A stretch of DNA of 64,000 bases from Porodaedalea pini (Eukaryota > Basidiomycota > Agaricomycetes > Hymenochaetales > Hymenochaetaceae): NCBI GenBank assembly GCA_002794775.1, contig NBAY01000053.1, forward strand, positions 62,001 through 126,000, written 5' to 3'. The notes beneath the pieces are model-generated. The model was not told the DNA's origin, searched no databases, and saw only the letters and a program-made list of their open reading frames with translations. Position numbers and translations under genes: made by a program. Shown piece after piece: positions 30,101 to 41,808 of the stretch (positions are counted from its first letter, which is position 1; each line of letters opens with the position of its first letter).

Positions 30101-31052
30101 GATACTCGTGGACGGGATTGACATTTCGAAGATTGGTTTGACTGACCTGAGGAGCAAACTGACTATCATTCCTCGTACGTTTCTTTCCTTTTCCTCGAAG
30201 GTCAAGTTACTTATGTTCATCACAGAGGATCCCACTATTCTAAGTGGTACCCTGCGTTCAACATTGGACGTCTTCGATGAATATGAGGATGTAGAACTCG
30301 TGCGCACTTATTCATGAATTTCTCGTGGTATCTCCTCAGACTAAATAGCGGCGTCTGTAAAGTTCGAGGCACTGCATCGTGTGCATCTGATACCATCGGG
30401 CGATGACGAGGAGGCTTCAGAGGAGGTCAACGAGAATGTCTTCCGCAATCTTGATTCTCCCGTATCGGAGGGAGGTGACAACTTCTCTACTGGGTCAGTT
30501 TTGGCTAAGCTGACTATATGAGAAGGGGCTGATTGTTCGAATACTCATCAGAGAGAAACAGCTTTTGTGCATGGCCCGTGCTATTCTGAAACGATCTAAA
30601 GTGCTTGTAATGGACGAAGCGACTGCTAGGTAATTGGAACACTTAGACACAACCTTATCCTGCGTACTGACAGTTGTGCTTAGTGTTGACTATGCTACCG
30701 ATGAACTTATTGGGAAGACCATAAGACAGTACGTATGACTATGAGTTCTCATCGGAGAATTACTGGCTCAAACCTTCATTACTAGTGAATTCGCCGACTC
30801 GACGATCTTAACCATTGCCCATCGTTTGCGGATGGTCATTGACTATAACAGAGTTAGTCCATCCTTTTTTTCAACCAGGATTGAAGTGACTTTTCATTCT
30901 TCCAGGTGATGCTTCTCGACCAAGGCCGCATCGTCGAGTATGATCGCCCAGCGACATTGCTATCTGACCCCTCATCTTGCTTCTACGCTTTATGCAAGGC
31001 AGCGGGCAAGGACGAGTTCTTCATGTTAAAGAGAATGGCCGGAGTATCTTAG
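24130..31052 (+). pseudogene. ABCC-type (MRP-like) transporter gene, full length but broken
   Basis: Some twenty exons can be followed from MELVIPAIQQ to LKRMAGVS with the stop at 31050-31052. They cover TMD0/TMD1 ('VRVNSRLLIIQMLLVVLSAV'), NBD1 with Walker A (SKLGSGKTLL), Q loop (VPQ|AAWPQNATIK), signature VNLSGGQKAR and Walker B (SVLLLDDVLS), an acidic linker, TMD2, and NBD2 (GRTGSGKSTLALSFFRF, 'FSTGEKQLLCMARAILKR', VLVMDEATA, 'STILTIAHRLRMVIDYNR'). Intact relatives export conjugates, drugs or toxins with ATP. Lesions: TAG at 24659-24661, two adjacent TAG at 29193-29198, and single-base frame changes near 25385, 25430, 25535, 25715 and 29320. Normal splice sites are otherwise kept, so loss looks recent. 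Assembly error could explain single indels but not all of them. Confidence 0.75.
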
Positions 31053-31234
31053 ATGCTTTCCGACACCGATAAAATTTATTGAATCTTAAATGTCATGTTA
31101 TCCACAAAAAGGGATGCGCTGTTATTGAAAAGAGCGACTGGTAACGGTAGAGTACATGTCGTAAAATGCTAAGCTTGGAGAAATAACTCGCTGGTACAAT
31201 TGATTCGTCGTCATATAGTGCACTAGTGTCGACT

Positions 31235-32673
31235 TCACCAGAACAGAAGAGACTCGTGCTTCTTCACCATCTCAAACTGCAGCTCGGTGCCTGCCTGTCC
31301 TCTCGATTTCGGTGGCAAACCCACTACTAATCCACGAGTGTAACTCGATGCACGGGCTAAGACAGTATCTTGGACATGTAGAGATTGGATTAACGGGCCT
31401 GATTTTGGGGTTTCGGAACGTGATGTAGCACTAGACGGCATCTGGGAATATTCCTGCGCCTGCCCTTTTCGACGTTCATCGTGGCTAGAAACATAAGAAA
31501 TAGGAGGCACCCTGGAGCTTTCCCGAAAGTAGCCGGGAAGTATGACGTCGGCGTACACAGGTGGTGACGACTGACTGGGATCTGTGTTATATTGTCGGAC
31601 ATTTGAAGGTGTCGTCCAGCAGGCCTCACGTTCGGCGTCCTGGCTTCGGATGCTTGTGGATTCGGCTAAAGTACTGGAGGAGAGAATAGCATTTAGTGAG
31701 CTAGAACGAGGGGGGACCATTCCGCAGACCCGTTTTGCAGGCGGGTCAACCGGAGCGAGTGAAGTCGAAGAGTTGACAGGGAGCACGGCAAGGCTACTAT
31801 GCGCTTGACGGAGAACAGAGCTTGATGTAGAAGGCTTGATCTTGGTGTCCGATAAAAAATCTTGAGAGTCAGAAATAAGGAACGTCTGCGGGAAAGACTC
31901 CGTGTGTGGCAAGCCGACGAAGGACGAGTCCAGGCCTTTAGGAGAAGCATAGAGTGCCTTAGGAGGTGTGGAGCTCAGCGATCCGTTGAAAGATACATCA
32001 AGGTTGGAGAAAGGAGCCTGTGCCTGTTTAGAATGCCGAAACTGAGCGTGATCGAGGAGGAGCTGGAAAATGCGAAAGAAATGGATGCAGGTCGATTGGT
32101 GATGCTGCTTGCCTAGCTTTCGAAAGACCAATTGAGTCTCGGGTGACAATCCGCTCTGGCGTAATCGGCTTGAACTCCTTCGAGTCACTGCTATAGTTCG
32201 AGATGGTATCGTCAAGGCCGTATAACTTCCGCCGACTGCGCGAAAAGGGTTTGAGGAGCTCATGTCGTTTCTTTGCAGCCTTCGCCCTCCGGTGAGCTTT
32301 AACAAGCGGCGTGCAATAGTAGCAGAAGAAGATCGTGAAGCCGATAACACCGAGCGCAATCGAAGAGACTAGGGAGTTGATAGTCAGAATTCTGCTGCGA
32401 TGAAAGCTCCTACGGCACATACATGCGATTATCTTGTCTTGGACACTGTAACCTGACCTGTCTGAATGCCCATTTCTGCTCGCAGTGCTGTTGTTGCTAT
32501 CCGTGTAGATGCTATCGCCGCCCGAACGAACGAACATACCGCTGTACAAAGGAAAGGAGTGTGGCACGAATGAAAGAGAGTCGTGGTGGAAGAATGGGCT
32601 TGAATTACAAACTTATGTGAGGTGATCATATCCTACTTACGAGCCAGCCCAGGACGGTCAGCCACTGTCTCAT
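31235..32673 (-). CDS. Single-pass membrane protein of unknown function
   Basis: A short first exon, MRQWLTVLGWL (32673-32641), ends at a GTAAGT donor and looks like a signal sequence. The main exon has one membrane segment ('SLVSSIALGVIGFTIFFCYY'), a basic stop-transfer run (RRAKAAKKRHELLK) and a long Ser/Pro-rich cytoplasmic tail ending ...VKKHESLLFW. Coding sense passes from one frame to another near 32025 ('PAPPRSRS' to 'QAQAPFSNLDVSFNGSLSS') without an intron of normal size, so a frameshift or a sequence error is possible. No known domain was recognised. Its neighbours are two ABC pseudogenes and a dioxygenase, which do not reveal a function. Confidence 0.5.
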
Positions 32674-32825
32674 ATCGCGCTTCCGCCGGCCATTTGTAAG
32701 TATAGTCCATGGAATCATGAGCAAACGAGATTCATCTGAGCGAACCTAGGATTATTATGAGCACTGCATTTCAAGAGCGCAGGATGAGGATTATGGACCA
32801 TTTGTAGCAAGAGAAAGAGAAATCT

Positions 32826-33476
32826 AGAGTTGGAGGGGAAACTCAGAGTTACCCACTGAGTGGTTAACCACTGTGGTTTCCCACGGGGTTAACCACTTCA
32901 CCACAGGGCACTGTCAAAAATGGCCTGTGGCAAACCCAATTAGATATATTAGTCATTATTTCTTATGTAGGGTAATCTAATCAAAAAAAAAAAAATGAGT
33001 TGAGGTGCATACAGCTATGTTTGTAAGCATTCTAGGCCCTCAAGAGCTTGAAACTAAGCTTCAAGAGCTATTCTACTATCTTCCTAGTCTCCCAGATAAC
33101 CTTCCTTTCTCAAATAAGTATTATGATTTTAAATCATTCGGTCTTCCTGCTGAGGATGTTGAAGATTATGGCACAGATGGAGCCGTGAATCATGCACTGG
33201 AGGTTGCTTTGTGTCCAGAAGGACACCAAATTGCAATTTTTTTTTTTGCTTTTAGTTGGCTTTCAGAGCACTTATGCCGAGATGCACTACACACACAATT
33301 TTCATTTTTGGTAGTGACACAGTGACAATTGTTTACAAATTACTATATTTGGATGCTTACACAACATCTTTCCACAGTTTCCAACTGGTGGTTAACCACA
33401 ACCACCGGTCCCTCCACAAGTTAGCCACAGTGGTTAATGATTCCCACAGGCCTCCAGGAGTTTCCCCTCCAACTCT
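32826..33476. mobile_element. 651-bp inverted-repeat element (MITE-like)
   Basis: Perfect 19-bp terminal inverted repeats, AGAGTTGGAGGGGAAACTC and its complement, enclose subterminal GTGGTTAACCAC-type palindromes at both ends. A central open frame (33005-33325) is too short for a transposase. The target duplication could not be settled, so the family is unknown. Confidence 0.65.
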
Positions 33477-33759
33477 CTGAGAAACAGTCTACGGAGTTCA
33501 ATTCGTGGGAATTTTGGACGCGTTGTTGTTACTTATTTGTGTACGCGCCGAGGTATATTCCAATAGTATACTGTATGAATATTCTGCGCACTCGATGAAG
33601 CAAACTAATAAACGTCTGCGGGTATCGTAGATAAGAACACGATCAACAACCTGAAATTTTTGTACGGACGAACTACCCCCTTCCCCCAAAAAACTAGCTG
33701 GTATAGTCGGTGTTACTGTATTAAGCGTTCCTGCCTGGCCATTCACATCAGCGATCATT

Positions 33760-35398
33760 CTAGACGGCAGAGGCAGAGGCGATCTCAGAGGCAGCCAGCG
33801 ATTCAGAGTACGCGAAGTTCCCCGGCCAATAATAGTCGGTAATCTCAGGACTCGTGTACGTCCTACATTTTAGGTGTAGCAAATCAGCGATGGCATTACA
33901 AGAGTTGGAGCGAAAGTTGCAAAACGAGACGCACAGGTTAAGGCCGACGGTGATAGAGCCGACGACTCCCGCCGTGATGTCGTTATCATCAACCAGTGCC
34001 ATGTCCATGTCCGCGATGTATCCCTCAGCCTGCCACAGGCGAAATTGGTCATTATTCGCTAAAATTTAAAAGAGAAATAAGACGCACGTTCTCATACGCA
34101 TACCACTGGTCATCGGCGTTTGCGAGGCGCTCAATCGTGTTCGTGTTGTACGGCGTGGTGTTGCCGACCTTCTCCATGAAGTTATCCGCGAAGAAGAACT
34201 GTCCTGTACTGAATAACAGAATGCAAGATGGGTCAGTATCAGGAAATATAGAACGGACCATAACTCTAGATGGATATAACAGAAAGAATGAACGTACTGG
34301 ACTGCGCTGCCAGCAACAAAAGTTCCATTGTCCGCGATCGAGCCGTTGCTCTCGGTGTAAACCTTGACGTGGAAGTGCACCGCACGGCCGCTGTACCAAC
34401 CCGGAACGATGGAATACATCGTCAAATGACCATCTTCATCAGCCTGCCACGCTCCGCGCAAAAAATTCTGCATAGATTCATTATAATATCAGACTTGGAT
34501 GCAGAAGGGAGGAAAAAGAAGGGACATACGTCGGTGTCGCCAGGCGCGGTAGCACCGATGGCAGAGCTCGGATCATCCGCGCCGGCATACGCACCACTCT
34601 CCGTTGACGTCTCGCCACCGGCAGTACCAGACGGCTGCATGCCGCTCATACTCGGTGCACCGGAAGGCGCACCGCCAGCACCCGTGCCACCCGTGTTGCT
34701 CGCTGCCGAGGCGGCTTCGTACCCCGAGCTGAATATTCATGTTAACCATTTGAATGAGAACAAAAGGGCCAACAGAGAACAGCTCACTAAACTCCAGTAG
34801 AATTGCACGACCACGCGTCAACCCAAACGTTCTATGATTCATTTCTAATCAGCACTTTTATTTACAGTTTTAAGGTAAAAAGACGAGAACTCTCACCGAT
34901 ACGGACTCGCAGGTGGCAATATTGATGAAGTCGACGTCCACCTCAAAGGGAACACCCGCTAAGTATAAAGTAGTCAGACCTCTCCTTATAGATGTGAGAC
35001 AAATTGCGACGTACGCTGTCCTTGCGTGATATTCTGGCGTACGAGTTCGCCCAAGATATGGTACGGGCCCTGCGTGACCTCTGGGGTAAGTAAGCACACC
35101 GAATCATTCGTCTCGCGTTTGTTCAAATTGTTGAAGTCGGTGAGGCCATTGTACGCGCGCTTGTACATGCGTGCCGCCCTCCGCTTTGCCAAAGCTGCAC
35201 CGCAGCGCTTCTGAAGCGAGCGTCCGACAATCACATTGTGTTGGCGACGGTGCATCATAGCCGCACCAGTGGGCGGCGCACCGTGGGCTACGAGTATCGG
35301 TGAGCGCTTGCTACGGAGGCAATGAATGATATGAAAACACCTATAACTTGGCTAGTGAATGTCGTAGCAAGGACGAGAAGCGAAACAAACTTGGACAT
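33760..35398 (-). CDS. Secreted intradiol ring-cleavage dioxygenase-like protein
   Basis: Starts MSKFVSLLVLATTFTSQ, a secretion signal, followed after an intron by a pro-region with arginine pairs (MMHRRQHN, AKRRAARMYKRAY). Family motifs follow: 'CLLTPEVTQGPYHILGELVR', 'VDVDFINIATCESV', then 'NFLRGAWQADEDGHLTMYSI', VPGWYSGRAVHFHV (the region with the conserved Tyr and the HxH iron ligands), 'TGQFFFADNFMEKV' and 'AEGYIADMDMALVDDNDIT', with an end at ...SEIASASAV. Such enzymes open catechol-type rings with a ferric iron and are common in wood- and litter-decay fungi. A Gly/Ser/Ala-rich insert ('SNTGGTGAGGAPSGAPSMSG') sits between the two halves. The exon 1 junction needs the weak donor GTTATA to stay in frame. 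Confidence 0.75.
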
Positions 35399-36197
35399 GG
35401 CGGAATACGGAATGCTTGAAACCGTGTACGGGAAGACTGATGTGATGAAGAACTACGAGGTGCAGACGTGATTTTATAAGTTGGGAGCGGGACTACCCCA
35501 TTTCTTGCTCACATGAGCAGAGAAATTTTCAACGGCGGCCTTGACATGCGCAGCGACAATGCGTCCGGAATCACCAAGAAACGAGAATAATAAACAATCT
35601 TTCGGAGACATTAGGTTGCTCAGATATAAACGATATTTAGAGTGAACGGGACGAAGACACCCACAGACAGACGCCGACTTCCGGAGGACCTGACGGCACA
35701 TGGCAATAAAGAACAGAGCCCGGACTGCGCAGATGGGGCCGCGTATGACTAGCCCCTCGGTGCCGACCGCAGCAAGTAGCACAGCAGAGAAGGAACGCGA
35801 ATAAAAACCGCTTGTATTCGAACAGACCAAAGACAAGGACGAGTCCTTAAACTGTAGCACATTTACCTGTGCACAAGTTTATAGTTACCCTTGGACAACA
35901 GGAGCTTGAGGACTCAGAGCATGAAAGTGTTTTGAATGGCTGTCGCCGAGGCAGTGTGCACTCGCAGTAAACCACGTGAATTAGGCCTGCCAGTGCCAAG
36001 ACGGCGATCATGTGTAGATTATCGCTTATCTAGTCCGGCCTGCAGATCAATCCCGGGCCAATGTCTGGTTTTGCATATGTATTGAATCACGAAGCTGCGG
36101 AAAGAATCAAACGTCGATTATAAAGGCCGAATAACCAGACGCTCTGAGATGCATCGCATGCACTGCGGAGCCATATTCGAAATACAGGAACGTGATG
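35399..36197. other. Intergenic, no gene seen
   Basis: Upstream flank of the dioxygenase gene and downstream flank of the second ABC fragment. One 128-codon minus-strand frame has no recognisable features. Confidence 0.3.
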
Positions 36198-39100
36198 TCA
36201 CCGCTCACCAGCAAGACTGCGGAGAAGTTCACAGTCGTCACTCTCATCAACCAATGCGCGGAAGTTTCCCCCGCCTTTCTCCAACAGCTTCCTCGTACTG
36301 TCAAACTCGACGAGCTCTCCTGCCTCGAGAACCATCTTTGAAAAAGAGAAACAAACGAATCAGCGATTGGCCATGCAGATGCATGTAAACACGCACGATC
36401 TTGTCGTAGTCGATGATTGTCTGTAAGCGATGCGCGATGGTGATCAACGTCGTATCCTTGCTAAACTTCGTGCGCAGCGTTTTCTGGATCGCGGCATCCG
36501 TATCATAATCTGTCGAAGCAAGGCTTGTTTCAGCCTAATATCGGAAACAGTACAAGCAGGTTGACTTACCGATAGCAGCCGTAACCTCGTCAAGAATCAG
36601 CAATTTGTTCCTCCGGACGATAGCTCGCGCGAGGGCGATGATCAAATTGTTCGGTAATGGCTACCTCTGATATGCTGCTTTCTTCGATATCAGGAAACAG
36701 AGCGTTCCCCTCGTTAAGAAGCTCAGTCTTCGCAGCAACATGAACTTCAACTACCTACAGCTACAAGAGAACAGCAGTAACATACCGAATTGAGAAATCG
36801 GGTATATCGGTCGCACGACACTGGCTGTGTTTTAAGAGAAGTAACCAAATCAGTGATTGAAGAACAGATGGGAGTTTGGCTGAGGGATCGCGCACATTTA
36901 AGAAGGTTCAGAATTGTGGACATAAGCGTATACAGCTGCTCCTCCATCATAGAGAAAATCTAATGCAGATAATCCAGAAACTTGAGCTTGCATGTCAATT
37001 TCCTAACGAACCATAAGCGCTGCAAATATGCGAGACGCTAAGTCCACCCTTCGAAGCAAGAGTCTAACGAATGAAGGCGGTGACTTGTCAGAATTGGGGA
37101 TCCCCAGCCATATAATCATATATGCTCGGAAACGTACATATATCGATATCACAGTAATTTTTGAAAGGAGAGGGAGCATTTGATTCACGGCGCTCGTCAC
37201 CGTGCTGAGCAGTCGGAAACGCCGCAGCTTTATCAGCTCCTCATCACGGCGACGCGCAAGCTGCGCGAGCATGTATGGCTCGCATCCAAAGAGTTTGATC
37301 ATCCTGAGAATTCCCAACGCTAGATGTAGGATATTGAGCACCTCGATATAACTCCGGATGGTGGAAGGAAGGAACGTACATTCTGTTACGGCTTGCACGC
37401 GTTTGTCAGTCTGTTAAACAACAAGATATAAGCATCAATTCTAAAAACGTGAAAATTATGAATACGCACAGAGCCCATCTTGCTCTTCTGCACGTTTGCC
37501 ATGGATTTACCGATATACACCGGAACAGGGGAGCAGATCAACATCACAGCCAACCCCACGAAAGCACTGCAGATGACAGTCAGGATGAAGAACCTCAGAA
37601 ATAAGTGACTAACTTCTACTTGCCCCCAACCAAGCAAGTTATACAAGAAAACGATGGAAATTATCAGTTGCAAAATGGCAGCGGCTATCATAAGTGATCA
37701 GAAAGAACAATGCGGAATATTCACACTCTGATGAGAACGCCCATGGGCACGAGGAATATTGACTCACAGACAGTGACTATGAGGTGCAGATTACCCACCG
37801 CCGTGAGGTCCGACGTGATGAGGTTGTTGATCTTGCCAACAAGATGGCCCGTTTTCTCCTGCGAGTGGCCGCCACCTGGAGTTGGCCTAGACTCCTCGTC
37901 AGGTTCCTCAGGAGCCAGTCAGCTCCACGTCTGTCGTTGTGGGTGTTACGGTTGTCTTCGTGCTTTCATCCGCTGATTTCGACTAATATTTTAGTTTGAC
38001 TTTCTCCACGTCTGAGTCGTCTGAGTCGAGCGAGTCGCTCTTCAACCGAATGCGCAGTGTGTGGTGCAAGACGAGATACGTAAGAACACTTGCGTTCCCC
38101 ACGACGACGCGCACCTGTATTCGATGCGACACGTGAGTCCCAACTTCCCGAAGACACTAACGCTGATGTATAAGAACTGCGTGTAGAAACATGCCGAAAT
38201 AACTGGTCCAACAACGAGGATGATGATCATAACCCATGGGCGAAGACCATACGACGGAACGCCAGTCTCCAAATACCTAGGAAAGACGCAGAAACCAATC
38301 ACTATCCAAGTTTTCTGTTAATATAGAAAGAAATATTTACGCGAGAAGGTTCCGCATACGGGCCCGCGAACTCCTCAAGGGAGTGAAGACTTGCGAAGTA
38401 TCATGAGAGCATAGTCCCTGCCCCAGATGCGCAACACGCCCCAGATGATGTGCCGCTTTCCCGCTTGCACGGGGTCGAGCACCGTCAACGCGTATCGTCC
38501 AAGCATTTCAATCTTTCCCTGCGTCGGAACTTGAGGCATGTCTCTCACGATAATATCAGGTACGCGATATGCGTGGAACACAATGCCGTCGAGATAGGAG
38601 TAAGAGTAGCGCGAGAACAGGCTTGCTGTCTCGAATGTACTTGGCTCCTCGTCGGGCGCTGAGGGGCGGAAGGGACGCGGCATCACCAGAGGAATGACGA
38701 GTCCAGCAAGCGTGAGGAGTGCGAGGCGAACCCAGGTCGCGGATTCTGCTAGAGAATCAAAGGGCGTTGGGAAAATCATTGCGTACGGCCAAATGTCAAG
38801 GACGAAATACACCAGCAAGTCTACGAAAAGGAGGAGGGCCAATTGTAAGGAAGCGACATCTCTCCACCGAGGCAACGCGACCATTGACGCGATAGTGAGG
38901 GCCGAGACGTAGACTTTTCAAAAATAAGTCTGGAAGTCCTAGTTCAAAAGAAAAGATATCAACGTACGGAAAATGGAGTCTGGAGGACTCGCTCGTTTGG
39001 CCCATGTCCGATGCTTAATTCAAACACCTCAAACGACAGAAGCGCAAAGACCATCAAAAGTCGCAAGAGCCTGAACAGCAGAATAGTAACTCCGTCGAGC

Positions 39101-39520
39101 TTTTCACGCTTTCTAGAAGACTTCCTCGGCTCGCAGAATCGACACATCCTTCGCCGTCCGCTGGAAACGAAACCCCTTTACCATAATCTTTGAATAAGGA
39201 GTCCGAAAGGAGTTTTAGAGAGCTGTAAGCCAGTGAGAGGACAGCGAATGCTGGTGAAAGGTATAGAATATCCCCATCCGTCCACGTGCGTCGCGTCTGC
39301 TCGTCCATGGTCAAATCTTCCAGGTTCAGCGAGTCCGACAGAGATTGAAGAACGAGATCGAAGGACACCACGAGTCACTGCCCAGCAACTTGAACAAGGG
39401 CGAAAGCAAGATCCAAGGACGCGTCGAAGTTGCTATTGTGGATCCATTTTGCAATACTTCCGCCGCGTAACCGACGTGATCGAGTCAGGTCTGACTTTGC
39501 ACATGGCACGATAACGTCTT
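36198..39520 (-). pseudogene. ABCC-type transporter gene with large internal deletion
   Basis: The 5' part has TMD0 and TMD1 pieces: 'TWTDGDILYLSPAFAVLSLA', 'LRLLMVFALLSFEVFELS', 'LQLALLLFVDLLVYFVLDIW', 'YSYLDGIVFHAYRVPDIIVR', 'KINNLITSDLTAVGNLHLIV' and 'LRMIKLFGCEPYMLAQLARR'. After 'QMLPLLSKITVISIY' the gene jumps to the end of NBD2 (ARAIVRRNKLLILDEVTAA, 'TTLITIAHRLQTIIDYDKI', 'MVLEAGELVEFDSTRKLLEK', ...LLRSLAGER, stop at 36198-36200). NBD1, TMD2 and Walker A of NBD2 are missing. Several frame breaks are also present. It is a paralogue of the plus-strand gene that ends at 31052, and the two converge. Confidence 0.7.
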
Positions 39521-40374
39521 GCATGCCGATTGGGACAGTATGATGGCCAGCTTGATGGGCGCATTCGAGCGGTTATTTTGACTTAGATGACGGGATGAGA
39601 TATTCTCAAGACTCGAGTACATTCAAAAGCATAAACCGGATAACGTGTAATGAAGTGCCGACGAGACAATTTGGCTGAGTTGACAACAACGCGAGCTGGC
39701 CAAGGATGCCACGTGATGCCTACGCGTCCTTACTAAACGCAATTGATTTCAAACTCCGCTCTAATATATAAGCGTGAGCACCTTAAGCTTCAAATCCGGT
39801 GTTTATGTTAGATACCACACTAGTACTAGTACATGAACCCTACGGAACAGTGCTTCATTTATATCATATTTTTCTGGTTTAGGTTCCGAGGGTTCCGAGA
39901 AAAGAAGCTTGACGAAGAATAACAAAGTCTGATGTGTACAGGCTGACGGACTCGGAGTGGGCCCCGTAGTCACGGTCTGTCGTAACTATAACATAGCATT
40001 TCCAGCATATAGAGTCTACAGAGAGATGTTATATCCCATATATGGTCAATTTCAGTTTTACAACCTCTCACACAAGCAGTGTTTTTACCGTCTGAGCAAA
40101 GTCGAACCTGTCATATCCTATTGGTTGGAAGATGATCTTCACCACCACATTGTTAACTGTGACATAAATGATAGTGGGTTTGAATCTAGGTCAGATCAAT
40201 ATTATTAAACCCCCGTTTCTGTGGCATTGACAGTTTCACCCTGCTTTGTCTATATAACGCTAGGACTACATGTTTCTGGGACAAACAATATTCGATGGAA
40301 TCCAAATACTAGAAGTAAGAGTTCGTAATGCACGCCTCAAATCGAGAAAGAAACCACGCAGACTGCCACGTCAA
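39521..40374. other. Intergenic, no gene seen
   Basis: AT-rich spacer with a small ACTAGTACTAGTAC stretch near 39821. No gene-like frame. Confidence 0.3.
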
Positions 40375-41808
40375 TCAATCATCTCCGACCCGCTCGATCG
40401 CGACACACCAGAACATTTTTGTATCTGCAACACTCCGGCCAGGTGGCGGGCGTGCACAACAGACGAAGCGCACGGGCTGGCCGTCCCAGTACTTCGCAAG
40501 GTCAAAACTCAGTCCGCCCGGGAGGCATAAGGCAAGTGCAGGAAACGTGATGAAACCGTAACAAAAGTCCGTTGTCAACATATCCTGAAAAGACGCCAGT
40601 TCAGGTGTCCCTCTTGAACCTTAAGTGAAAAAAAAAAGGAAATGGAGAAAGACTCACCTCAGGACCAAACTTCACCGCACGCCGGTTCTCCACACGACTG
40701 AAGTGCGCACGACGCGTCTTCGCTGGGTTACGTCCCTTGCTCTTTTTGGAGTCTCTACCGTTACTAGAAATACTGTCGTCGGACGAGGAAGGAGAGGTCG
40801 ATGGAGACAAGGAAGGCGAACTTGAAGGAGAACGCAAATTAAGGGCTGAATCATCATCGCCGATGCTCTGTCCGGGAGGAAATGCCGGTGGCGAGCATCC
40901 TCGCACAAGCAGTGTGTACGTTAAATGAGGCATGGTGGACACGAGTGGCGAGAGCGCCCACGGTTGCGGCCCAGTGAGATCATGTTCTAGCGTGGGGTCC
41001 ACGAAGCTTTTGATTCGAATACCAAGATGAATATCTTCGAAATTAAAGACGAGCAAAAAAAAAAGGCGCACTTCATGAATTTGAGAGCGGCGCTTGAGCC
41101 CCAGGGTAATTTCAAAGGTCGGTCAAAGGTGTTTCCAAAGAGAATGTCGTCGGCTGAATAAGGCTGGAGAAATCGGCCTGTATATCGAATCGGTCAGTCA
41201 GCACTGCTAAACGTCGTGGATACACCTGTATAGAAAGACCAGAAAGAAGATAAGGTAGAAGAAACACATGAACGATCGACCGTCTCTAGCCCCGCTCAGA
41301 GTCCGCTCGCAGAAACGCAAGCCAAACCCCGCGCCATTTGCTTTACTTTGGTTGGATTTCAGCCTCGATTTTCACTATCACGAAGGATGGTACATGTGAG
41401 GAGGCTATAAAGACGCACTTAACATGAAAAATAGAGGTCGTCGTTGCAGAATTACAATGATTCGACCAACAATGGACGAATGATATTGACCACGCCGCCA
41501 CAACGCTGATGGACACCACATGCTCGTTGCGACCAAGTGCACAGGTAGAGTACATCCACCAAGAAATCGAGAAAAAAAAACAGAAACACACCTTGCACCT
41601 GAATGCTCCACGTCACACCCTGTCTGTCGGCTCGATCGAAGTACTCACTCTCGAGCACATTGCCTTCAGTGTCTGGAAAGCCCTTGATGTGCACCACAAC
41701 GCGGCCTTCAAACAGCTCGGAGTTGATCGCATGGGCCTTGTTCGTATTTGCGCAGATGGGTTTCAAGGAGTCGGGCGAAGGTCCAGCGAGGACACGTAGG
41801 CGGGGCAT
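40375..41808 (-). CDS. DUF1769 family protein
   Basis: Four exons: 41808-41592 (MPRLRVLAGPSPDSLKP, 'FEGRVVVHIKGFPDTEGNVL', 'DRQGVTWSIQVQG'), 41177-41072 ('RFLQPYSADDILFGNTFDRP', 'LKLPWGSSAALKF'), 41006-40658 (FVDPTLEHDLTGPQPWALSP, then a Ser-rich stretch and a basic 'SKGRNPAKTRRAHFSRVENR') and 40584-40375 (DMLTTDFCYGFITFPALALC, LPGGLSFDLAKYWDGQPVRF, ...VADTKMFWCVAIERVGDD). This is the layout of the fungal DUF1769 family, whose biochemical role is unknown to me. All junctions keep the frame, and no lesion was seen. An in-frame ATG eight codons upstream (41832) is the alternative start. Confidence 0.82.

Noticed and set aside
24130..31052. Intact ABC transporter gene
   Set aside because: In-frame stops at 24659 and 29193-29198 and several frame breaks cannot be removed by plausible introns.
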